A DNA stretch of 41,709 nucleotides from Pseudomonas sp. NFIX28 (GTDB lineage: Bacteria; Pseudomonadota; Gammaproteobacteria; Pseudomonadales; Pseudomonadaceae): positions 1 through 41,709 of the forward strand of contig NZ_FNPW01000014.1 in assembly GCF_900107395.1 (NCBI RefSeq). The letters run 5' to 3'. The notes below the pieces were generated by a model that was not told the origin of the DNA, did no database searches, and worked only from the letters and a program-made list of their open reading frames with translations. The position numbers and the translations under genes are program-made. This document shows positions 8,210 to 17,062 of the stretch, one piece after another (positions within the stretch are counted from its first letter, which is position 1; the number at the start of each line of letters is the position of its first letter).

Positions 8210-8233
8210 TCGAGCATCTTTGGAGATGCTCGA
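8210..8233 (+). promoter_or_regulatory. Hairpin presenting the Shine-Dalgarno of the elyC/ydcF-like gene
   Basis: TCGAGCATC (8210-8218) pairs perfectly over 9 bp with GATGCTCGA (8225-8233) around the 6-base loop TTTGGA. The Shine-Dalgarno GGAG (8222-8225) sits in the loop and first stem base, and the A of the start codon ATG is the last paired base. A GGA in a hairpin loop over a ribosome-binding site is how RsmA/RsmE (CsrA) targets look; control by RsmA is an inference. Confidence 0.55.
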
Positions 8234-9003
8234 TGCCTTTTCGTTATTTCGTCAAACAATTACTCCTGCCGCCAGGCCTTCTGTTGCTGCTGCTTCTGCT
8301 CGCCTGGTGGCTTCGCCGCTCGAGGCCGCGACTGGCCGGTGTGTGCTTTGCCCTGGGGTTGGGCGGGTTCTGGCTGATGAGCCTGCCAGTCATGGTGGAG
8401 TGGGGTGCCAGTGCCCTGGAGAATAAGCCGGCGTTGACGCAAAGCCAGTGGTCGACCCTGGCCGAGCAGGCCGATGCAATCGTGGTGCTGGGGTCGGGGC
8501 GTGAACGTGGCGATCCGGCCTGGGGTTCCGACCAGCCGACCGGCGTTGGCCTGGAGCGCCAGCGTTATGCGGCGCGGCTGGCCAAGGCCTCCGGCCTGCC
8601 GATCCTGACCAGCGGCGGGCTGCACTACGGCACGCCGCCGACGGAAGCGGCGCTGATGGCCGAGTCGTTGCTGAACGATTTCGACGTGACGGTGCGCTGG
8701 CAGGAAGGGCGCAGCCGCACCACCTGGGAAAACGCCCAATTCACCGCGCAAGTGCTCAAACCGCAAGGCGTCAAGCGTGTGGTGCTGGTCACCCAGGCCT
8801 GGCATATGCAGCGGGCTGCCTGGAGTTTCGAGCAGGCGGGATTCACAGTGGTGCCGGCGCCTGTGGGGTTTCTGGGCGTGGATAACGCCAGGCCGCTGGG
8901 CGGCTGGATGCCGGAGTTCAAGTCGATCTGGCAGAGCGGCCAGCTGTTGAACGAGGCGGTGGGGCTGGTGGGTTACAAGCTGTTTTATCGCGCAGAACAC
9001 TAA
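8233..9003 (+). CDS. YdcF/ElyC family inner-membrane protein (DUF218)
   Basis: A 256-residue protein with two N-terminal membrane segments (about 8-26 and 35-54) followed by a DUF218/YdcF domain (about 80-250) expected in the periplasm. Family motifs seen are AIVVLGSG (about 86-93), ILTSGG, EG-S-TTWENA, and VLVTQAWHMQRA, which form the conserved pocket of the family. Its architecture matches E. coli ElyC (YcbC), which affects peptidoglycan precursor lipid-carrier metabolism, better than the soluble YdcF. The start codon lies immediately after a hairpin that exposes the Shine-Dalgarno GGAG in its loop. It converges on lnt with a REP-like terminator between them. The biochemical activity of the family is not settled. 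Confidence 0.85.
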   Translation: MPFRYFVKQLLLPPGLLLLLLLLAWWLRRSRPRLAGVCFALGLGGFWLMSLPVMVEWGASALENKPALTQSQWSTLAEQADAIVVLGSGRERGDPAWGSDQPTGVGLERQRYAARLAKASGLPILTSGGLHYGTPPTEAALMAESLLNDFDVTVRWQEGRSRTTWENAQFTAQVLKPQGVKRVVLVTQAWHMQRAAWSFEQAGFTVVPAPVGFLGVDNARPLGGWMPEFKSIWQSGQLLNEAVGLVGYKLFYRAEH

Positions 9004-9013
9004 GTTCTTGAAG

Positions 9014-9055
9014 CGGTCGCTCCTGCGGAATCATGGATTCTCGCAGGAGCGACCG
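9014..9055. terminator. Bidirectional REP-type terminator between elyC-like gene and lnt
   Basis: CGGTCGCTCCTGCG (9014-9027) and CGCAGGAGCGACCG (9042-9055) form a perfect 14-bp stem with a 14-base loop in the gap between convergent genes. The arms resemble the GCTCCTGCG-type REP of fluorescent pseudomonads. Confidence 0.65.
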
Positions 9056-9082
9056 GTCGATGTTCGATGGATGGCGATGGGG

Positions 9083-10606
9083 TCAGACGGTCTTGGCGAT
9101 CCGGCTGGCCAGCAGGGCCCAGCCGAACAGCAGGATGCTCACGATGATCAGGGGCCACGAACGCCATTGCAGATAAGGCGTGAGGTTGTGCATCGGCACC
9201 ACTTCGCCATAAAGAATGCCGCGTTCGAACTGTGGAATCTGCACGGTGATCTTGCCGAACGGATCGATCAACCCGGTCACCCCGTTGTTGGTCGCGCGGA
9301 TCATCCAGCGGCCAGCTTCCAGGGCGCGCATCTGGGCCATCTGCAGGTGTTGCAGCGGGCCGATCGAAGTACCGAACCAGGTGTCGTTGCTGATGGTCAG
9401 CAACAGGTCGCTGCGCGCTGACAGGCTGGCGGCGAATTCCGGGTAAACCACCTCGTAGCAGATGAACGGCGCAATCTGGTAGCCCTTGGCTTGCAGCAAA
9501 GGCTGGTCGGCAGGGCCGCGAGCGAAGTCCGACATGGGCAGGTCGAAGAACGCGATCAGGCCGCGCAGCAGATCTTGCAGGGGCACGTATTCGCCGAACG
9601 GAACGAGTTTCTGCTTGAGGTACTCGCCATCACCTTCACCGGTCACGGTAATGCCGTTGAAGTAGCGTTTCTGGTGATGCACTTCCTGGCGGATCGGTAC
9701 GCCGGTGATCAGCGCCGAATGCCGGTCGGCGGCGAAGTTACCCATCATGTTCAGGTAGCCTTCGGCCGACTCCTTGAGCACGGGCACCGCGGTTTCCGGC
9801 CATACCAGCAGGTCCACGCGCTTGGAGCTGAAGCTCATGTCGCGATACAGCGCCAGCTGGGCATTGAGTTGCGCGGGGTCCCATTTCAGGTTCTGTTCGA
9901 TATTGCCCTGGATCGCCGCCACGGTCAGCGGCTCGCCCGAAGGGCTGGTCCAGGCATGCCCCTTGAGCGCGATGCCGATCACCCAAGGGGCGACCAGCAG
10001 CACCAGGCCGGCGGCGAGAAACCCTTTGCGGCCGGCGCGGATCAGTCCGGGCAGGTTGTAGAGCAGGGCGGCGGTCAGCGCCAGGGTAAAGGAAATCAGC
10101 CACATGCCGCCCAGCGGGGCCAAGCCGGCCAGCGGGCCGTCGAGCTGGCTGTAGCCGGAATAGAGCCAGGGGAAGCCAGTCAGGAACCAACCGCGGAAGG
10201 CTTCCTGGCCCACCCAAAGAGCGGCGAACGCCAGGGCGTCAGCCAGGGGCGCTTCATTGCGGCGCAACCAGCGCACCCAGATCCAGGCCGGCAGGGCAAA
10301 GAACCAGGCAATGGCGGCGATGAAGGCCAGCATCAGCAAGCTGGCCAACAGCACCGAGGCGCCACCGTAGGTATGGATGCTGACGTAGATCCAGCTGGTG
10401 CCAGCGGCGAACAGGCCGAAGCCGAAGCACCAGCCGCGCCACAGCGCCTGACGCGGGCTCAGCTGGCGCAGGCCGGCATAGAAGAAGCCGACCGCCAGCA
10501 ATGCCAGCGGCCAGATATCGTACGGCGCCAGGGCCAGCGTGGTGATTGCGCCAGCCGCCATGGCCAGCAGGTTACCGGGCCAGCCGGGGCGGGTTAAACG
10601 CAGCAT
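9083..10606 (-). CDS. lnt: Apolipoprotein N-acyltransferase
   Basis: A 507-residue inner-membrane enzyme that adds the third acyl chain to the N-terminal cysteine of lipoproteins, needed for Lol-mediated export to the outer membrane. Several hydrophobic helices fill about residues 10-215, then the periplasmic nitrilase-like domain (about 225-475), then a last membrane helix at about 483-502. The Glu-Lys-Cys triad is visible: Glu271 in VWPET, Lys331 in YLKQKLVPFGE, and Cys383 in FICYE. It lies 8 bases downstream of corC in the ybeZ-ybeY-ybeX-lnt cluster. Clients in this window include LptE, the transglycosylase and the lipoprotein at 28.5 kb. Confidence 0.97.
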   Translation of the reverse strand: MLRLTRPGWPGNLLAMAAGAITTLALAPYDIWPLALLAVGFFYAGLRQLSPRQALWRGWCFGFGLFAAGTSWIYVSIHTYGGASVLLASLLMLAFIAAIAWFFALPAWIWVRWLRRNEAPLADALAFAALWVGQEAFRGWFLTGFPWLYSGYSQLDGPLAGLAPLGGMWLISFTLALTAALLYNLPGLIRAGRKGFLAAGLVLLVAPWVIGIALKGHAWTSPSGEPLTVAAIQGNIEQNLKWDPAQLNAQLALYRDMSFSSKRVDLLVWPETAVPVLKESAEGYLNMMGNFAADRHSALITGVPIRQEVHHQKRYFNGITVTGEGDGEYLKQKLVPFGEYVPLQDLLRGLIAFFDLPMSDFARGPADQPLLQAKGYQIAPFICYEVVYPEFAASLSARSDLLLTISNDTWFGTSIGPLQHLQMAQMRALEAGRWMIRATNNGVTGLIDPFGKITVQIPQFERGILYGEVVPMHNLTPYLQWRSWPLIIVSILLFGWALLASRIAKTV

Positions 10607-10614
10607 GTCGATCC

Positions 10615-11454
10615 TTAGCGGGGGATAGGCGTTAGTCGCAGCAGATGAATCCGACGGCTGTCGGCATTCAGGATACGGAAGCGATAGGCACCGATCTCGG
10701 TGATTTCGTTACGTTTAGGCAGGTGCCCGAACGCGCTCATCACCAGGCCGCCGACGGTGTCGAACTCGTCGTCGGAGAACTCGCTGTCGAAGAACTCGTT
10801 GAAGTTCTCGATCGGCGTCAGCGCCTTGATCAGGAAATCGCCGCTCGGCAGGGGCTTGATGTAGCTGTCTTCCTCGACGTCATGCTCGTCTTCGATATCG
10901 CCGACGATCTGTTCCAGCACGTCCTCGATGGTCACCAGGCCCGCCACGCCGCCGTATTCGTCGATAACGATGGCCATGTGATTGTGGTTGGCACGGAACT
11001 CGCGCAGCAGCACATTCAGGCGCTTGGACTCGGGAACGAAGGTCGCCGGGCGCAGCAGATCCTTGATGTTGAAGCTGTCGCCGTTCTCCTTGAGGATCAG
11101 CGGCAGCAGGTCCTTGGCCAGCAGAACGCCCATGACATCGTCATGGCTTTCGCCGATCACCGGATAACGCGAATGCGCGGAATCAAGGACCGAGGGGAGG
11201 AATTCGCGGGGAGTCTGGGTCGCCTTGATGCTGATCATCTGCGAGCGCGGAACCATGATGTCCCGGACTTGCAGGTCAGCGACCTGGATGGCGCCTTCGA
11301 CGATGGCCAGCGCTTCGCTGTCCAGCAACTTGTTCTGATGGGCTTCGCGCAACAGCTCCAGTAGCTCCTGGCGGTTTTTCGGCTCATGGGCAAAAGCCTG
11401 GGTCAGTTTACCCAGCCACGACTTTTGCCCGCTGCTCGATCGGTCTTCGCTCAT
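10615..11454 (-). CDS. ybeX: CorC/YbeX, CBS-domain protein
   Basis: A 279-residue soluble protein of the HlyC/CorC family: two CBS domains (about 70-190, with VRDIMVPRSQM at the start of the first) and a C-terminal CorC_HlyC transporter-associated domain (about 200-278). It lacks the membrane DUF21 domain found in the longer relatives, matching YbeX. In enterobacteria the family is linked to magnesium/cobalt efflux with CorA, and YbeX has been tied to ribosome maturation and heat tolerance. It lies 5 bases after ybeY and before lnt, and this conserved linkage supports a role alongside YbeY and PhoH-like YbeZ. Confidence 0.93.
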   Translation of the reverse strand: MSEDRSSSGQKSWLGKLTQAFAHEPKNRQELLELLREAHQNKLLDSEALAIVEGAIQVADLQVRDIMVPRSQMISIKATQTPREFLPSVLDSAHSRYPVIGESHDDVMGVLLAKDLLPLILKENGDSFNIKDLLRPATFVPESKRLNVLLREFRANHNHMAIVIDEYGGVAGLVTIEDVLEQIVGDIEDEHDVEEDSYIKPLPSGDFLIKALTPIENFNEFFDSEFSDDEFDTVGGLVMSAFGHLPKRNEITEIGAYRFRILNADSRRIHLLRLTPIPR

Positions 11455-11459
11455 AGCGA

Positions 11460-11954
11460 TTACTCTAAATCCTTGGTTGTTACAGATGAATGTTCTTCGG
11501 TTTCGTCGTCTGCATAAGGGTCGGGATGGCCCAGCTCTGCAAGCAACGTTCGTTCCAGTGCCTCCATTTCTTCGGCTTCGTCGTCATCTATATGGTCGTA
11601 ACCCAACAGATGCAAGCAGCCGTGAATCACCAGATGGGCCCAGTGGGCCTGGAGGTCCTTGCCTTGTTCGGCAGCTTCGCGCTCGACCACTTCGACGCAG
11701 ATCACCAGGTCGCCAAGCAATGGAATATCCAGCAGATCGTCGGGTACGTCGGCGGGAAACGACAGCACGTTGGTGGCATAGTCCTTCTGCCGCCAGGTGC
11801 GGTTCAGCTCGCGGCCTTCGGGCTCGTCGACCAGGCGGATGGTCAGTTCCGAGTCGGCCGTGCGCTGGCGCAGGGCCAGCTCGCACCATTGGCGGAACAG
11901 GGCTTCACTGGGAGCAGGCTTGTCGCTTGCCAGTTGCAGATCAAGCTCAAGCAT
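11460..11954 (-). CDS. ybeY: Endoribonuclease YbeY
   Basis: A 164-residue zinc endoribonuclease involved in 16S rRNA 3'-end maturation and ribosome quality control. The zinc-binding motif HGCLHLLGYDH gives His111, His115 and His121. The N-terminus is MLELDLQLAS; the ATG at 11954 was chosen over upstream in-frame codons because it overlaps the end of ybeZ by 8 bases (ATGCTTGA), a normal coupling in this cluster. The C-terminal tail is acidic. Ordered ybeZ-ybeY-ybeX-lnt, as in E. coli. Confidence 0.95.
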   Translation of the reverse strand: MLELDLQLASDKPAPSEALFRQWCELALRQRTADSELTIRLVDEPEGRELNRTWRQKDYATNVLSFPADVPDDLLDIPLLGDLVICVEVVEREAAEQGKDLQAHWAHLVIHGCLHLLGYDHIDDDEAEEMEALERTLLAELGHPDPYADDETEEHSSVTTKDLE

Positions 11955-12963
11955 CGTGGCTATTGCCCTTTTCCGCGCGCGGGGTGGACTCGTCGGCCGT
12001 ACGCTGCTCGAAGCGCTCGTAGGCCTCGACGATGCGTTGCACCAGCGGATGGCGCACCACGTCCTTGGGCATGAAATGGGTGAAGCTGATGCCCGGTACA
12101 TCCTTGAGCACGTTGATCACGTGGGCCAGGCCGGACTTGGTGCCCTTCGGCAGGTCGACCTGGGTGATGTCGCCCGTGATCACGGCAGTGGAGCCGAAGC
12201 CGATCCGGGTCAGGAACATCTTCATCTGCTCGACGGTGGTGTTCTGGCTTTCGTCGAGAATGATGAAGCTGTTGTTCAGCGTCCGGCCGCGCATGTATGC
12301 CAGCGGAGCAATCTCGATGACTTGGCGCTCGATCAGCTTGGCGACATGTTCGAAGCCGAGCATTTCATACAGGGCGTCATACAGCGGGCGCAGGTATGGG
12401 TCGATCTTCTGGGCCAGGTCACCCGGCAGGAAGCCGAGCTTTTCGCCCGCTTCGACCGCCGGACGCACCAACAGGATGCGCCGGACCTGCTCGCGCTCCA
12501 GCGCATCTACCGCACAGGCCACGGCCAGGTAGGTCTTGCCGGTACCGGCCGGGCCGATGCCGAAGTTGATGTCGTTGCCGAGGATTTCCTTGACGTAGCG
12601 CTGCTGATTCAAGCCGCGCGGGCGAATCATGCCTTTCTTGGTGCGCAGGGCCACAGACGCTTCGGCGACAGGGTGATTGTTCAGCTCTTCGACGGCGGAT
12701 TCCTGGAGGAACAGGTGCACCATGTCCGGCGACAGCTCGGTACCCTTGGTTTCCCGGTACAAGCGGCGCAGGAGATTTTCCGCGGAGGTGGTGTGTTTGG
12801 GTTCGCCGATCAGTTCGAACTGATTGCCGCGGTTGCGGATCTCGATGGTCAGGCGCTGCTCGATCAAGCGCAAATGCTCGTCGAACTGCCCGCACAGATT
12901 GGCGAAGCGGCGAGCCTCAAAGGGCTCGAGGATGAAACGATGTGGTTCTATGGGTGCGTTCAA
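11947..12963 (-). CDS. ybeZ: PhoH-like ATPase YbeZ
   Basis: A 338-residue cytoplasmic protein of the PhoH family. The P-loop GPAGTGKT is at 137-144 and the Walker B motif FIILDES ends with Asp237-Glu238. The N-terminal ~110 residues form the KH-like region found in YbeZ. The family has RNA-helicase-like ATPase activity and interacts with YbeY. It starts at ATG 12963 and overlaps ybeY by 8 bases; miaB lies 178 bp upstream on the same strand, the typical miaB-ybeZYX-lnt order. The gap from miaB holds GC-rich inverted sequence resembling a degenerate REP. Confidence 0.94.
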   Translation of the reverse strand: MNAPIEPHRFILEPFEARRFANLCGQFDEHLRLIEQRLTIEIRNRGNQFELIGEPKHTTSAENLLRRLYRETKGTELSPDMVHLFLQESAVEELNNHPVAEASVALRTKKGMIRPRGLNQQRYVKEILGNDINFGIGPAGTGKTYLAVACAVDALEREQVRRILLVRPAVEAGEKLGFLPGDLAQKIDPYLRPLYDALYEMLGFEHVAKLIERQVIEIAPLAYMRGRTLNNSFIILDESQNTTVEQMKMFLTRIGFGSTAVITGDITQVDLPKGTKSGLAHVINVLKDVPGISFTHFMPKDVVRHPLVQRIVEAYERFEQRTADESTPRAEKGNSHDA

Positions 12964-13141
12964 GGTCGTTTTTTAGCCGCCCAACGGCAATAAGGGATGA
13001 ATTCAAGGATAACGCCAGTGGCCTGGGTGCGAAAGCTCTTATACGAAGCAATGTTTTTCGCCGCATTTTCCTTGGCGGGCGGCTTGCCAGCGATGGCGCG
13101 CCCGAGGCCGCTATCGCGGGTCTGCCGCCGTTTGCAGGAGG

Positions 13142-14470
13142 TTATTGCAGCAGCGATCCGCGCAGCGAGTGCGGCTGGGCGGAGTCGATATGTACGTCGG
13201 CAAACTGGCCGATCAGGGTAGGGTTGTCGCAACGGAAGTTGACGATGCGGTTGTTCTCGGTCCGCCCCTGCAGTTCGCCCGGGTCTTTCTTCGAATAGTC
13301 GGTAACCAGGATGCGCTGGATCGAACCGACCATTTGTCGGCTGATTTCGAATCCTTGCTGGTTCAGCCGGTGTTGTAGGGCGTTCAGGCGTTCCTTTTTC
13401 AACTCTTCCGGGGTGTCGTCCGCCAGATCGGCCGCCGGGGTGCCCGGGCGCTGGCTGTAGACGAACGAGTAGGAGAAGTCGAAGCCGACATCTTCGATCA
13501 GCTTCATGGTCTGTTCGAAGTCTTTTTCGGTTTCGCCTGGAAAACCGACGATGAAGTCCGAACTGATGCAAATGCCCGGCACGGCGGCACGCAGTTTACG
13601 TAGCTTGGATTTGTATTCCAGCGCCGTGTGGTTGCGCTTCATGGCCGCGAGGATCCGGTCGGAGCCCGACTGCACCGGCAAGTGCAGGTGCTTCACCAGT
13701 TCCGGCACTTCGGCGTGGGCCTGGATCAGGCTGTCGGAGAACTCCAGCGGATGGGACGTGGTGTAGCGGATGCGCTCGATGCCATCGACCGCCGCAACCA
13801 CGCGGATCAATTCAGCCAGGTCAGCCAGGCGGCCGTCGTGGGTCTGGCCCCGGTAGCCGTTGACGTTCTGCCCCAGCAGGGTGACTTCGCGCACACCGTT
13901 TTCCGCCAGGTGGATGATCTCGGCGATCACGTCGTCGAATGGCCGGCTGACTTCTTCGCCACGGGTATAAGGCACCACGCAGAAAGTGCAGTACTTGCTG
14001 CAACCTTCCATCACCGAGACATAGGCGCTCGGGCCATCGATGCGCGGTTCCGGCAGGTGGTCGAATTTCTCGATTTCCGGGAACGAGACGTCGACCTGCG
14101 GCAGCTTGCTGCTGCGGGCGGCATCGATCATTTCCGGCAGGCGGTGCAGGGTTTGTGGGCCGAAGACCACGTCGACGTAGGGCGCGCGATCGCGAATAGC
14201 CGCGCCCTCCTGGCTGGCCACGCAACCGCCGACGGCGATTACCATGTCCGGGTTGGCCAGTTTCAGCTCGCGCCAGCGCCCCAGTTGGGAATACACCCGG
14301 TCCTGGGCGCGTTCGCGGATCGAGCAGGTGTTGAGCAGGATGACGTCCGCGTCTTCGGCGCGAGCGGTGACTTCCAGGGCCTGGTGTTCACCCAGCAGGT
14401 CGACCATGCGCGAGCTGTCGTACTCGTTCATCTGGCAACCGTGGGTTTCTATGTAGAGCTTCTTGGCCAT
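13142..14470 (-). CDS. miaB: tRNA-2-methylthio-N6-dimethylallyladenosine synthase
   Basis: A 442-residue radical-SAM methylthiotransferase that converts i6A37 to ms2i6A37 in tRNAs reading UNN codons. The N-terminal UPF0004 domain supplies the auxiliary cluster cysteines Cys12 (ETHGCQMNEYDS), Cys49 and Cys83. The radical-SAM cluster is Cys157, Cys161 and Cys164 in CSKYCTFC. A TRAM domain closes the protein at about 375-440. Length and motifs match MiaB rather than the related RimO. First gene of the minus-strand run into ybeZ, and divergent from the DUF1820 gene. Confidence 0.97.
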   Translation of the reverse strand: MAKKLYIETHGCQMNEYDSSRMVDLLGEHQALEVTARAEDADVILLNTCSIRERAQDRVYSQLGRWRELKLANPDMVIAVGGCVASQEGAAIRDRAPYVDVVFGPQTLHRLPEMIDAARSSKLPQVDVSFPEIEKFDHLPEPRIDGPSAYVSVMEGCSKYCTFCVVPYTRGEEVSRPFDDVIAEIIHLAENGVREVTLLGQNVNGYRGQTHDGRLADLAELIRVVAAVDGIERIRYTTSHPLEFSDSLIQAHAEVPELVKHLHLPVQSGSDRILAAMKRNHTALEYKSKLRKLRAAVPGICISSDFIVGFPGETEKDFEQTMKLIEDVGFDFSYSFVYSQRPGTPAADLADDTPEELKKERLNALQHRLNQQGFEISRQMVGSIQRILVTDYSKKDPGELQGRTENNRIVNFRCDNPTLIGQFADVHIDSAQPHSLRGSLLQ

Positions 14471-14606
14471 GGAATAAGGTCGTCACGTGGTTCAAAGAAC
14501 CGCGCATTATAGGGAACATGTCCGCAGGTTCCTACCGCTGTGCGTCCGGCGGCTATGCTATAGTTCGCGCCCTCTTTTATATCCCCCGATGTGTTACCCG
14601 CCCACC

Positions 14607-14933
14607 ATGACCAAACGTGAAGCTCCAATCTACAAGGTGATTTTCCTCAACCAGGGACAGGTGTTCGAAATGTACGCCAAGCAGATCTATCAAAGTGATC
14701 TGTGGGGATTCCTGGAAGTGGAAGAGTTCGTCTTTGGCGAGCGCACGCAAGTGGTCGTCGATCCGAGCGAAGAGAAGCTCAAGGCCCAGTTCGAAGGCGT
14801 GGTGCGCAGCTTTGTGCCGATGCATTCGATCGTGCGCATCGATGAGGTCGAGCGCCTGGGTACGCCGAAGATCAGCGAGGCACGCGGCGCGAGCAATGTC
14901 ATGCCGTTTCCGATGCCGATGCCTGAGAAATAA
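14607..14933 (+). CDS. DUF1820 family protein
   Basis: A 108-residue soluble protein starting MTKREAPIYKVIFLNQGQVFE, which is the DUF1820 family profile (small proteins of gammaproteobacteria, often beside miaB). One domain fills about residues 8-90 and the tail is Pro/Met-rich (PFPMPMPEK). No membrane segment or catalytic motif is visible. The ATG at 14607 fits the family; an ATG 18 bases upstream is an alternative. A possible -10 (TATGCT, TATAGT region at about 14553-14563) lies in the gap from miaB. Function unknown. Confidence 0.85.
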   Translation: MTKREAPIYKVIFLNQGQVFEMYAKQIYQSDLWGFLEVEEFVFGERTQVVVDPSEEKLKAQFEGVVRSFVPMHSIVRIDEVERLGTPKISEARGASNVMPFPMPMPEK

Positions 14934-14962
14934 GGGCTGATTCGAGAAGAACCTTGCGTTCT

Positions 14963-14984
14963 ATCGCGAGCTGCGGCTCGCGAT
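14963..14984. repeat. REP-like hairpin between convergent genes
   Basis: ATCGCGAGC (14963-14971) and GCTCGCGAT (14976-14984) form a 9-bp stem with loop TGCG, in the 55-bp gap between the DUF1820 gene and the SEL1 gene. It likely serves as a bidirectional transcript end. Confidence 0.6.
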
Positions 14985-14988
14985 GCGC

Positions 14989-15543
14989 TTAAGGCAGGGG
15001 TGAGAAAGGCGAACGCCCGTCGGCGCTCTGCAACTCCATGAGGTATTTGCGGAAAATCTGCCCCAGCACCTGGGTGGCGACTTCCAGCTCATCGCGCTGC
15101 ATGTGCTCGGCCACTTCGTCGGCCGTGTCCAGCGCCTCTTCGGCGCCGTTGACCGCCGCCATTTTCAGCACGATATAAGCCTGGACGTTATTGGCCGGTA
15201 CGCCTTCGCCGTGGAAGAACATGGTGCCGAGTTTGAATTGCGCCTGGGCATGACCTTGCAGCGAGGCCTTTTCGAAGTAGCTCAGGGCCTGATTGAGGTC
15301 GCGCGGAGTGTTTTTACCGTCGTAGTAGAACTCGCCCAACTCGTATTGCGCTTGCGCATCCCCTTCGTCAGACGCCTTCTGGCAGGCCGCCAGGGCTTCG
15401 GACAGATCTTGTGGCTGAGTATTGAGGGTGCAGCGACCCATCGCTGGGATCAACAACGAGTTGCCGCCTGCTTGTGCGTGCGCGAGCAGGGGCTGAAGGA
15501 GCAACAGGCAGCCCAATGCAAGGGCGCGGCCGGTGCGGTTCAT
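14989..15543 (-). CDS. Secreted SEL1-repeat protein
   Basis: A 184-residue protein with a Sec signal (about 1-24, hydrophobic LALGCLLLLQPLLAHA, cleavage after AHA). At least two SEL1/TPR-like repeats follow: ASDEGDAQAQYELGEFYYDG and ASLQGHAQAQFKLGTMFFHG, each a 36-residue-type helix pair, with a degenerate third unit after them. SEL1 proteins act as periplasmic scaffolds for protein interactions. The ATG at 15543 starts the signal sequence. It stands alone between the DUF1820 gene and hemL, with the hemL terminator upstream. Partner unknown. Confidence 0.85.
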   Translation of the reverse strand: MNRTGRALALGCLLLLQPLLAHAQAGGNSLLIPAMGRCTLNTQPQDLSEALAACQKASDEGDAQAQYELGEFYYDGKNTPRDLNQALSYFEKASLQGHAQAQFKLGTMFFHGEGVPANNVQAYIVLKMAAVNGAEEALDTADEVAEHMQRDELEVATQVLGQIFRKYLMELQSADGRSPFSPLP

Positions 15544-15716
15544 GGGAATCGACTTACCTCTGAAGGGCGCGCGGACCCATCGAGGGATCCAATAAGCGCG
15601 CATTATGAAATAAGCAGGGCCAACCTTACAAAGTCTTTACTCGTTTTTCTGCTGCGCGGGCGCGATATCCGTCGCTTTGGGGTTGTTTCGAGAGTCGGGG
15701 CGCTAATGCAGCGTAA

Positions 15717-15746
15717 AAACCGGCGCCAGAAGCGCGGCGCCGGTTT
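15717..15746 (-). terminator. Terminator after hemL
   Basis: Read on the minus strand, AAACCGGCGCC and GGCGCCGGTTT form a perfect 11-bp stem with an 8-base loop, followed by TTTAC. It begins 9 bases beyond the hemL stop codon. Confidence 0.8.
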
Positions 15747-15755
15747 GGGGCAGGG

Positions 15756-17039
15756 TTACTTCAGGGCGGCGAAAGCGCGTTCGGCCGCGTCGAGGGTCAG
15801 TTTCAGCTCGGCATCGCCATGGGCGATCGAGGTGAAGCCGGCTTCGAAGGCGCTCGGGGCGAGGTAGACACCGCCTTCGAGCATCAGGTGGAAGAAGCGT
15901 TTGAACAGGTTGGCATCGCTGGCCATCACGTCGTCGAACGTCACGATGTCATCGGCGCCGCTGAAATACAGGCCGAACATGCCGCCCGCCTGGGTGGTCA
16001 CGAACGGGATGCCGGCGGCGTCGGCGCGTTGTTGCAGGCCGTCGAGCAGGCGGCTGGTGTAGTCGCTCAGCTCGGCGTGGAAGCCCGGACGGCTGATCAG
16101 GCGCAGGGTAGTCAGGCCGGCGGCCATGGCCAGCGGGTTGCCCGACAGCGTGCCGGCCTGGTAGACCGGGCCCAGCGGTGCGATGTGCTGCATGATCTCG
16201 CGTTTGCCGCCGAAGCAGCCGACTGGCATGCCGCCACCGATGATCTTGCCGAAAGTGGACAGGTCCGGGGTCACGCCGTAGTGCGCCTGGGCACCACCGA
16301 GGGCGACGCGGAAACCGGTCATCACTTCGTCGAAAATCAGCACCACGCCGTGCTTGTCGCACAGGCTGCGCAGGCCTTCGAGGAAGCCCGGGGCCGGAGG
16401 CACGCAGTTCATGTTGCCGGCCACCGGCTCGACGATGATGCAGGCCACTTCCTGACCGACTTCGGCGAGCATCTGCTCAACCGCGTCGATGTCGTTGAAC
16501 GGCAGGGTCAGGGTGTGTTTGGCGAAGGCCGCCGGTACGCCGGCCGAACTTGGCACGCCCTGGGTCAGTGCGCCGGAACCGGCCTTGACCAACAGGCTGT
16601 CGGAGTGGCCGTGGTAGCAGCCTTCGAACTTGATGATGCTGTCGCGGCCGGTGAAACCACGGGCCAGGCGAATTGCGCTCATGGTCGCTTCGGTGCCGGA
16701 GCTGACCATGCGCACCATTTCCATGGACGGCACGATGGAGCAGACCAGGTCGGCCATTTCGGTTTCCATGGCGGTCGGGGCGCCGTAGGACAGGCCGTGC
16801 TCCAGTTGTTTGCGCACTGCGTCCAGCACGTCCGGATGGCTGTGGCCAAGGATCATCGGCCCCCAGGAGCCGACGTAGTCCACATAACGCTTGTCGTCTT
16901 CATCGGTGACGTAGGCGCCTTCGGCGTGCTTGAAGAACAGCGGTGTACCACCCACGCTCTTGAACGCACGCACGGGCGAGTTCACGCCACCGGGGATGTG
17001 TTTCTGGGCATTGGCGAACAGGGTTTCGGAACGCGACAT
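15756..17039 (-). CDS. hemL: Glutamate-1-semialdehyde 2,1-aminomutase
   Basis: A 427-residue PLP enzyme that converts glutamate-1-semialdehyde to 5-aminolevulinate, the C5-pathway entry to haem. The N-terminus MSRSETLFANAQKHIPGGVN is typical. The PLP lysine is Lys265 in STFGKIIGGGMPVG, and the GTEATMSAIRLAR motif is at 115-127. The frame stays open upstream into thiE, but the ATG at 17039 fits the family. Only 23 bases separate it from thiE, so thiD-thiE-hemL is a likely operon, an arrangement conserved in Pseudomonas. Confidence 0.97.
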   Translation of the reverse strand: MSRSETLFANAQKHIPGGVNSPVRAFKSVGGTPLFFKHAEGAYVTDEDDKRYVDYVGSWGPMILGHSHPDVLDAVRKQLEHGLSYGAPTAMETEMADLVCSIVPSMEMVRMVSSGTEATMSAIRLARGFTGRDSIIKFEGCYHGHSDSLLVKAGSGALTQGVPSSAGVPAAFAKHTLTLPFNDIDAVEQMLAEVGQEVACIIVEPVAGNMNCVPPAPGFLEGLRSLCDKHGVVLIFDEVMTGFRVALGGAQAHYGVTPDLSTFGKIIGGGMPVGCFGGKREIMQHIAPLGPVYQAGTLSGNPLAMAAGLTTLRLISRPGFHAELSDYTSRLLDGLQQRADAAGIPFVTTQAGGMFGLYFSGADDIVTFDDVMASDANLFKRFFHLMLEGGVYLAPSAFEAGFTSIAHGDAELKLTLDAAERAFAALK

Positions 17040-17062
17040 GATCGGACTCTCGGAATCAGCAG

